The translations under genes were made by a program, and so were the position numbers. From assembly GCF_013416555.1 (NCBI RefSeq), contig NZ_JACCFG010000001.1:744001-808000 (forward strand): DNA of 64,000 nt, in the 5' to 3' direction. The notes beneath the pieces are model-generated. The model saw only the letters and a list, made by a program, of their open reading frames with translations, was not told the DNA's origin and did not search any database. The DNA comes from Sphingomonas sp. R-74633 (lineage in GTDB: Bacteria > Pseudomonadota > Alphaproteobacteria > Sphingomonadales > Sphingomonadaceae). Positions 58,652 to 64,000 of this stretch are shown one piece after another (position 1 is the first letter of the stretch; every line of letters begins with the position of its first letter).

Positions 58652-59821
58652 TTAGATCGCATACCCAATCCGCACCAACCCAGCCGCCTCAGCTGCAACC
58701 CGGCGTGCCGCATCGGTATCGCCAGCCATCGCCAGCGCCACCCCCATCCGCCGATAGGGCCGCGAATTCGGCTTACCGAAAATCCGCACATCCACTTCGC
58801 CGCCCGGCACGGCCAGCGCCTCCGCCAGCCCCTCGTAGGACAAATCCTCCGAAGCCCGGTCCGCCAGGATCACTGCGCTCGCCGAAGCTCCGCGCAGCGT
58901 GATCGCCGGGATCGGCAGCCCCATCACCGCCCGCGCATGCAGGTCGAACTCGCTGAGGTTCTGCGAGATCAGCGTGACCATGCCGGTGTCGTGCGGGCGG
59001 GGCGACAATTCGGAGAAGATCACCTCTTGGCCCTTCACGAAGAACTCCACGCCGAACAGGCCATAGCCGCCCAGATCGTCGACGACCTTGCGCGCCATGT
59101 CCTGCGCATCTGCAATGGCGGAATCCGACATTGCCGCGGGCTGCCAGCTCTCCTGATAGTCGCCGCGCTCCTGGCGGTGGCCGATCGGCGGACAGAACAA
59201 CACGCCGTCGCGCGTCCGGATCGTCAGCAGCGTGATCTCATAGTCGAAGGCGACGAACTCCTCGACGATCACGCGCTTGCGGTCGCCGCGCATGTTGGCC
59301 ACCGCATAGTCCCAGGCGGCCTCGAGCTGGTCCGCCGCGCGCACCGTGCTCTGGCCCTTGCCCGACGAGGACATGACCGGCTTGATCACGCAAGGGAGCC
59401 CGGTGTGCTCGGCGCCCGCCAGCACTTCCTCCAGGCTCTCGGCGTACCGGTACCGAGAGGTGCGCAGGCCCAGCTCGACCGCGGCGACTTCGCGAATGCC
59501 GTCGCGGTTCATCGTCATCTGGGTGGCGCGGGCGGAGGGGACGATGGCAAAGCCCTTGGCCTCCAGCTCGGCAAGCACTTCGGTGCGGATCGCCTCGACC
59601 TCGGGCACGACATAATCGGGCCGGTGCTTCTCCACCGCGGCGCGCAGCCTGTCGCCGTCGAGCATCGAGAACACTTCGTGCGCATCCGCCACCTGCATCG
59701 CCGGGGCGCCTTCATAGGCATCGCACGCGATCACATAGGCGCCCAGCCGCTTGGCCGAGATCACGAACTCGCGGCCGAGCTCGCCCGAGCCGAGGAGCAG
59801 GATCTTCGCCGTGAACGCCAT
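58652..59821 (-). CDS. purT: Formate-dependent GAR transformylase
   Basis: 389-residue ATP-grasp enzyme making formyl-GAR from formate, ATP and GAR, the folate-independent route of the third step of purine synthesis. The N terminus ILLLGSGELGREF, the ATP-grasp KPVMSSSGKGQS, EEFVAFDYEITLL and VIFSELSPRPHDTGMVTL are diagnostic. A GGAAGG ribosome site precedes the ATG. It diverges from rsmB. Confidence 0.96.
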   Translation of the reverse strand: MAFTAKILLLGSGELGREFVISAKRLGAYVIACDAYEGAPAMQVADAHEVFSMLDGDRLRAAVEKHRPDYVVPEVEAIRTEVLAELEAKGFAIVPSARATQMTMNRDGIREVAAVELGLRTSRYRYAESLEEVLAGAEHTGLPCVIKPVMSSSGKGQSTVRAADQLEAAWDYAVANMRGDRKRVIVEEFVAFDYEITLLTIRTRDGVLFCPPIGHRQERGDYQESWQPAAMSDSAIADAQDMARKVVDDLGGYGLFGVEFFVKGQEVIFSELSPRPHDTGMVTLISQNLSEFDLHARAVMGLPIPAITLRGASASAVILADRASEDLSYEGLAEALAVPGGEVDVRIFGKPNSRPYRRMGVALAMAGDTDAARRVAAEAAGLVRIGYAI

Positions 59822-60163
59822 GTGCTTGCCTTCCTTTGGGGTTGGCGCGTCACTGGCGGGAAGGCGGGCGCTTGTCCATTCCCCACGCCCCGATCCGGGA
59901 TACCGAACCGACCTAATCAGTTCCCCGGCGAAAGCCGGGGCCCAGGGTTTCTCTGCCGTGTCGCTTGCGACCCTAGGCCCCGGCCTTCGCCGGGGAACCG
60001 TGCTGGAGCGCCGCTAGCCACCAGATTTCGCTACCAATGTTGGAAATGTTCTGCTTTTGGTCAGGGCTATGCCGAGCGCGATTTCCTTGACCCATGATGC
60101 CCTTCTCACCCGAAGAGCGAGTCAACGGAATCAACGAATTGCACAACCGATCGGTTTAATGTC
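59822..60163. other. Divergent gap between purT and rsmB
   Basis: This 342-base region carries the purT promoter side, REP-like copy E (59920-59998) and about 165 bases before rsmB with lower GC (GAAATGTTCTGCTTTTGGTC and nearby). I could not define a promoter with confidence and see no gene. Confidence 0.4.
59920..59998 (+). repeat. REP-like composite palindrome, copy E
   Basis: 79-base element with the same arms and centre as at 20135, here in a divergent intergenic region, about 100 bases upstream of purT and 165 upstream of rsmB. Confidence 0.9.
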
Positions 60164-61348
60164 GTGAACCCCTCCGCCCGGCTCCAGGCCGCCATCGACC
60201 TGCTCGACAGGATCACCGCCGCTGCCCGGGACCAGGGCGGATCGGCCGACACGATCATCGCCCGCTGGTTCGCCGAGCGCCGCTATGCCGGCTCGAAGGA
60301 CCGCCGGGCGATCCGCGAGCTGGTCTATGACGCGATCCGCATGCTCGGTGAGCGCCCCGAGACCGGCCGCGCCGCAATGCTGGCGCTGGCCGGGCGCCGT
60401 CCCGAACTGGCCGAATTGTTCGACGGCTCGCCCTATGGTCCGGCGCCGGTCGAGCCTGGCGAGCCCGTGGCTGAAGCCGGCGTGCTGCCGGCATGGCTGG
60501 CAAGGGCCTTCACCGCATCGGGGCTCGATGCCGACGAGCAGGCGGCTTTGCTCGAGCGTGCGCCGCTCGATATCCGCGTCAACACGCTCAAGGCCGACCC
60601 CGCGGCGATCCAGGCCCAGATCTCCGGCTCGGTGCCGCTGCCATGCCTCCCTGCCGGCCTGCGCCTGCCCTCCGACACCCCGGTCGAGCAATTGCCTGCC
60701 TATAAGGACGGCGAACTCGAAGTGCAGGACGCCGGCAGCCAGTTCGTCAGCTTGGCGGCAGGTGTCGAGCGCGGCCAGCATGTCATTGACCTGTGCGCCG
60801 GCGGCGGCGGCAAGACGCTGGCGCTTGCCGCGGCAATGGCCAATCACGGCTCGATCCTCGCCAGCGACATCGACCGCGCCCGGCTCTCCCGGCTGATGCC
60901 GCGCGCCGAGCGGGCAGGGGTGAATATCGTCGAGACCCGGCTGCTCAATCCCAACCACGAAGCGAGCATGCTCGCCGACCAGACCGGCCGCGCCGATGTC
61001 GTGCTGATCGATGCGCCTTGCTCGGGTACCGGCACCTGGCGCCGCAATCCCGAAGCGCGCTGGCGGCTCAGCCTGCAGCGGCTCGATCGCTATGTCGCCA
61101 CCCAGGCCGCGTTGCTCGATCTTGCCGCCGATCTCGCCCGCCCCGGCGGCACGCTCGTCCATGTCGTCTGCTCGCTGCTCGATGCCGAAGGGGCAGGGCA
61201 GGCCCAGGCGTTCCTCGACCGGCATCCGGGCTGGACCGCCGAGCCGCTCTCGCTCGGCGCCGGCACGCCGCGCGGCCCGGGGCTTCGCTTCACCCCGCTA
61301 AGGGACTCGACCGACGGCTTTTTTGTCGCGAGGATGCGTAGGCCATGA
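60164..61348 (+). CDS. rsmB: 16S rRNA m5C methyltransferase RsmB-like
   Basis: 394-residue RNA m5C methyltransferase. An N-terminal NusB-like helical domain (1-130) is followed by the SAM-binding core with [14 protein letters not shown], the two catalytic Cys: Cys286 in [14 protein letters not shown] (motif IV) and Cys336 in VHVVCSLL (motif VI). RsmB methylates C967 of 16S rRNA. The start is GTG 60164; an upstream ATG leads to an immediate stop. The 3' end overlaps the TPR gene by ATGA. Confidence 0.9.
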   Translation: MNPSARLQAAIDLLDRITAAARDQGGSADTIIARWFAERRYAGSKDRRAIRELVYDAIRMLGERPETGRAAMLALAGRRPELAELFDGSPYGPAPVEPGEPVAEAGVLPAWLARAFTASGLDADEQAALLERAPLDIRVNTLKADPAAIQAQISGSVPLPCLPAGLRLPSDTPVEQLPAYKDGELEVQDAGSQFVSLAAGVERGQHVIDLCAGGGGKTLALAAAMANHGSILASDIDRARLSRLMPRAERAGVNIVETRLLNPNHEASMLADQTGRADVVLIDAPCSGTGTWRRNPEARWRLSLQRLDRYVATQAALLDLAADLARPGGTLVHVVCSLLDAEGAGQAQAFLDRHPGWTAEPLSLGAGTPRGPGLRFTPLRDSTDGFFVARMRRP

Positions 61349-61890
61349 TAGCGACGGCCAAGATTTCGGAGAATGTGATGCGTTTCACTGCGATTGGAGC
61401 GGCCGGTGCGTTGATGCTGCTCTCGGTTTCGACGTCGCTCATGGCACAGCGGGCAGACAATCAGATCGACCCGCGCTCGGTGGAACTGGTCAAGCAGGGC
61501 CGCGCCGCGCTCGCCGCCGGCAATGCCCAGGGCGCCGGCGATCTGCTCGAGAGCGCGCTGGCGGTCGACCCGCGCAACCGTGACGCCTTCATCACCCTCG
61601 CCGAGATCGCCCGCAGCGGCGGCCTGCCCGGCAAGGCGATCCGCCTCTATCGCGAGGCGCTGAGCCTCGAGCCCAACGACACCGCGGCACTGCGCGGCCA
61701 GGGCGAGGCGATGGTTGCCAAGGGTGCGATGGAGCGGGCCAAGGAGAACCTCGCCAAGATCGAGAAGCTCTGCGTCAAGGCGTGCGCGGACTCGACCGCA
61801 CTCTCCGCCGTGATCGCCAAGGGGCCGCCGGTGACCACCGCCCAGGCCGATCCCGCGCCGATCCCGACGCCGGCAGCCAAACCGAACTGA
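61345..61890 (+). CDS. Secreted small TPR protein
   Basis: 181-residue protein with a membrane-signal segment ([21 protein letters not shown]) and two TPR units ([40 protein letters not shown]). ATG 61345 overlaps the rsmB stop as ATGA; ATG 61378 is an alternative that better matches the signal. The C terminus is Pro/Ala-rich. No partner known. Confidence 0.8.
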   Translation: MIATAKISENVMRFTAIGAAGALMLLSVSTSLMAQRADNQIDPRSVELVKQGRAALAAGNAQGAGDLLESALAVDPRNRDAFITLAEIARSGGLPGKAIRLYREALSLEPNDTAALRGQGEAMVAKGAMERAKENLAKIEKLCVKACADSTALSAVIAKGPPVTTAQADPAPIPTPAAKPN

Positions 61891-61959
61891 GCCGGCTTGT
61901 AATGTAGGATTTCGTCTGCTTGGGTTGCCTGGCAGGCCGACCCGGCAAGCCGCTCTTTC

Positions 61960-62775
61960 TCAGCCCAACGCGCGCGCCAGGGCGACGAATTCTTCGACGC
62001 TCACCGTCTCGGCGCGGCGGCTGGAATCGATGCCCAGCGTTTCCATCGCCGCAAGCGCGCCGGGCACGCCCTTCAGGCTCTGGCGCAGCATCTTGCGGCG
62101 CTGGCCAAAGGCATTGGCGGTAAGGTTCTCCAGCGTCTTCAGCCGAACGCCTTCCGGCTGCGCGGCGGGGACGATATGGACCACCGCCGACATGACCTTG
62201 GGCGGCGGAGTGAAGGCCGAGCGATGCACGTTCATCGCGATCTTCGGAGTCGAGCGCCACTGGGAGAGCACCGCCAGCCGGCCATAATGTTCGCTGCCGG
62301 CCGCCGCGACGATCCGCTCGGCGACTTCCTTCTGGAACATCAGCGTCAGGCTGGCCCACCACGGCTCCCATTCCGCCGACAGCCAGCCGACCAGCAGCGC
62401 GGTGCCGACATTATAGGGCAGGTTGGCGACGACATGCGGCTTGCTTGCGAACAGCGTCGGCGCGTCGACTTCGAGCGCGTCGCCTTCGATGACCTTGAGC
62501 TTGTCGGGGAAAAAGGTGCCGAGCTCTTCCAGTGCCGGGATGCAGCGCCGGTCGCGCTCCACTGCGGTCACGCTGGCGCCGCCTTCGAGCAGTGCGCGGG
62601 TCAGGCCGCCGGGGCCGGGGCCGACCTCGAACACTTCGGCGCCGTCGAGCTTGCCCGGCACCTTGGCGATGCGGGCGAGCAGCTGGTGGTCGAACAGGAA
62701 ATTCTGCCCCAGCGCCTTGCTCGCGCTGAGACCATATTTGCTGATGACTTCCCGGAGAGGCGGCAGGCTGGTCAC
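61960..62775 (-). CDS. rsmA: 16S rRNA dimethyladenosine transferase
   Basis: 271-residue RsmA (KsgA), dimethylating A1518 and A1519 near the 3' end of 16S rRNA. Motifs: [10 protein letters not shown] at the N terminus, [18 protein letters not shown] (SAM), and the catalytic NLPYNVGT (about 119-126). The start is GTG 62775, overlapping the pdxA stop as GTGA. The order surA-pdxA-rsmA is the conserved gammaproteobacterial and alphaproteobacterial arrangement. Confidence 0.96.
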   Translation of the reverse strand: MTSLPPLREVISKYGLSASKALGQNFLFDHQLLARIAKVPGKLDGAEVFEVGPGPGGLTRALLEGGASVTAVERDRRCIPALEELGTFFPDKLKVIEGDALEVDAPTLFASKPHVVANLPYNVGTALLVGWLSAEWEPWWASLTLMFQKEVAERIVAAAGSEHYGRLAVLSQWRSTPKIAMNVHRSAFTPPPKVMSAVVHIVPAAQPEGVRLKTLENLTANAFGQRRKMLRQSLKGVPGALAAMETLGIDSSRRAETVSVEEFVALARALG

Positions 62776-63767
62776 GCTGCTGCGTCGGCCCTGCGCTGGG
62801 CGGCGCTGGCGGCCATCTTGATCGCGGCAATCATCGCGCCGGGATTGGCCTGGTCAGTGCCGGCGATGCCGAAGGCGGTGCCATGGTCGGGCGAGGTGCG
62901 GACGATGGGCAGGCCGAGGGTGATGTTCACGCCCTCGTCGAAATGGAGGGTCTTGATCGGGATCAGCGCCTGGTCGTGGGTCGGGCAGAGCGCGGCGTCA
63001 TAGCCGGCGCGGGCTCGTGGGTGGAACATCGCATCGGCTGCGAAGGGCCCGATCGCGTCGATCCCTTCCTCGCGGAGAAGGGCGATGGCGGGCTGGAGCA
63101 CGTCGATCTCCTCCCGCCCGATCTCGCCGCTCTCGCCGGCATGCGGGTTGAGGCCGGCAAAGGCGAGGCGCGGCCGCTCGATGCCGAAGTTGCGCAAAAG
63201 GCCCCGGGCCGTCACCCGTGCCTTGGCGAGTACCAGTTCGATGGTGAGCAGTTCGGAGACGGCGGAGATCGGCACATGGACGGTGATCGGCACCACCCGC
63301 AGCGTCGGTCCTGCCAGCATCATCACGGCATTCTCGGGAGAGATGCCGCAACGCTCGGCGACAAACTCGGTCTGGCCCGGATGCGTGAAGCCGATCTTGT
63401 AGAGCTGGACCTTGGAGACTGGCCCGGTGACCACGCCGCCCGCCGCGCCGGCATTGGCGAGGCCCACCGCCAGCTCGAGCGACTGGAGTGCGGCCTTGGC
63501 GCTGTCTTCGTCAGGGCTGCCGGGCGTCACTTCGCACGTGTCGCCCACGGCGAGCACGGGCAGCGCGCTATCGAAGACGGCCGCCGCCTGGTCGGGGTTG
63601 GTGATCCGGGCGATCGGCCCGTCCCACACCTTCTCCACGGCGCCGGGACAGCCCACGGCGAAGAAGGGCGCGAGCGAGTGCAGCTCGCGCGCCTTCCAAG
63701 CCTTGGCGGTGATCTCGGGCCCGACTCCGGCCGAATCGCCCATCGATATGGCGAGCGGCCGGATCAT
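62772..63767 (-). CDS. pdxA: 4-hydroxythreonine-4-phosphate dehydrogenase
   Basis: 331-residue PdxA of the DXP-dependent vitamin B6 pathway. N-terminal [43 protein letters not shown] and metal-binding [13 protein letters not shown] and the C-terminal [14 protein letters not shown] are diagnostic. It lies four bases after surA and overlaps rsmA. Confidence 0.95.
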   Translation of the reverse strand: MIRPLAISMGDSAGVGPEITAKAWKARELHSLAPFFAVGCPGAVEKVWDGPIARITNPDQAAAVFDSALPVLAVGDTCEVTPGSPDEDSAKAALQSLELAVGLANAGAAGGVVTGPVSKVQLYKIGFTHPGQTEFVAERCGISPENAVMMLAGPTLRVVPITVHVPISAVSELLTIELVLAKARVTARGLLRNFGIERPRLAFAGLNPHAGESGEIGREEIDVLQPAIALLREEGIDAIGPFAADAMFHPRARAGYDAALCPTHDQALIPIKTLHFDEGVNITLGLPIVRTSPDHGTAFGIAGTDQANPGAMIAAIKMAASAAQRRADAAA

Positions 63768-63771
63768 GCGC

Positions 63772-64000
63772 TCAGCGATATTCGATCAGCGCGTCGCGCC
63801 GGATGTCGCGGAGCATGCGCTGGGCACGCAGGTTGACGCGCTGGTCCTCGAGCTCGCCCTGCACCTGCGCCACCGAGGGCAGGTTGGCCACGGGCGGATC
63901 GTCGCGGCCGCAGACCACGAGCACGCGCACGCCGTCTTCGATCGTGCCGAAGGGCTGCGTCACCTGGCCCACCTGGAGCGGCAGGATGATCTGCTGCAGC
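63772..64000 (-). CDS. surA: SurA-type peptidyl-prolyl isomerase, C-terminal part
   Basis: The last 75 or so residues of a protein that continues beyond the window. The visible part, IILPLQVGQVTQPFGTIEDG then VRVLVVCGRDD and a helical tail LRAQRMLRDIRRDALIEYR, matches the end of the parvulin domain and the C-terminal helix of SurA, the periplasmic outer-membrane-protein chaperone. The pdxA-rsmA context supports this. Confidence 0.85.
   Translation of the reverse strand, partial: LQQIILPLQVGQVTQPFGTIEDGVRVLVVCGRDDPPVANLPSVAQVQGELEDQRVNLRAQRMLRDIRRDALIEYR

Overview
The window is about 64 kb of GC-rich (roughly two-thirds G+C) chromosomal DNA from an alphaproteobacterium, most likely a Sphingomonas or close relative. 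Pointers are the hprK-like/chvG/chvI/pckA cluster with rapZ, EIIA and HPr, the gene content and protein styles (DUF2092, PA0069-type radical SAM, ETF-quinone oxidoreductase), many GTG/TTG starts and 4-base start/stop overlaps, and a family of intergenic palindromes. It is mostly core chromosome: I see no phage, insertion sequence, CRISPR array or rRNA, and one tRNA (Glu-CTC).

Layout. 0-5.3 kb: tRNA-Glu, gyrA-DUF952, a secreted hypothetical, and a MraZ-like protein with a His/Cys-rich partner. 5.6-12.2 kb: dnaE, an acyl-CoA ligase, then a DUF2092 protein coupled to an Asn-Val repeat secreted protein. 12.3-18.1 kb: an M1 aminopeptidase diverging from a secreted SGNH-esterase/NodB-deacetylase fusion behind a LacI-type operator. 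18.1-23.3 kb: radical SAM protein, VOC and YbjN proteins, moaB, lytic transglycosylase, and a cysteine-free UDG-fold protein. 23.4-34 kb: ETF-QO, TPR protein, ispE, crotonase, N-formylglutamate amidohydrolase-like protein, ilvD, lipoprotein, NAD(P)HX repair enzyme, RNA m5U methyltransferase. 34-39.9 kb: truA-fmt diverging from recR-def, then rmuC and two secreted proteins. 40-46.9 kb: the regulatory operon chvI-chvG-hprK-like-rapZ-EIIA-HPr with an RNA methyltransferase, diverging from pckA. 47-52.8 kb: small hypotheticals, DUF2809/DUF885, NfeD/SPFH, CitE-like lyase. 52.8-57.3 kb: guaB, an AUR1-like PAP2 protein, then a cobalamin riboswitch with a membrane protein and a BtuF-like protein. 57.3-58.65 kb: a lower-GC two-gene island. 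58.65-64 kb: purT diverging from rsmB and a TPR protein, then surA-pdxA-rsmA.

The most coherent functional unit is the 40-47 kb block: nitrogen-type PTS proteins (HPr, EIIA), RapZ and an HPr-kinase homologue are translationally chained to the ChvG/ChvI envelope sensor and face pckA, the gluconeogenic entry enzyme. The homologue of HPr kinase has lost its P-loop, so the classical kinase step may be missing or replaced. The best candidates for undescribed biology are that P-loop-less protein, the B12-riboswitch-controlled membrane protein with a signal-less BtuF-like partner, the low-GC membrane-protein pair with an inward-facing LprI-like domain, the DUF2092/Asn-Val repeat pair, and the SGNH-NodB fusion. 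All family assignments come from reading motifs by eye; no database search was run.
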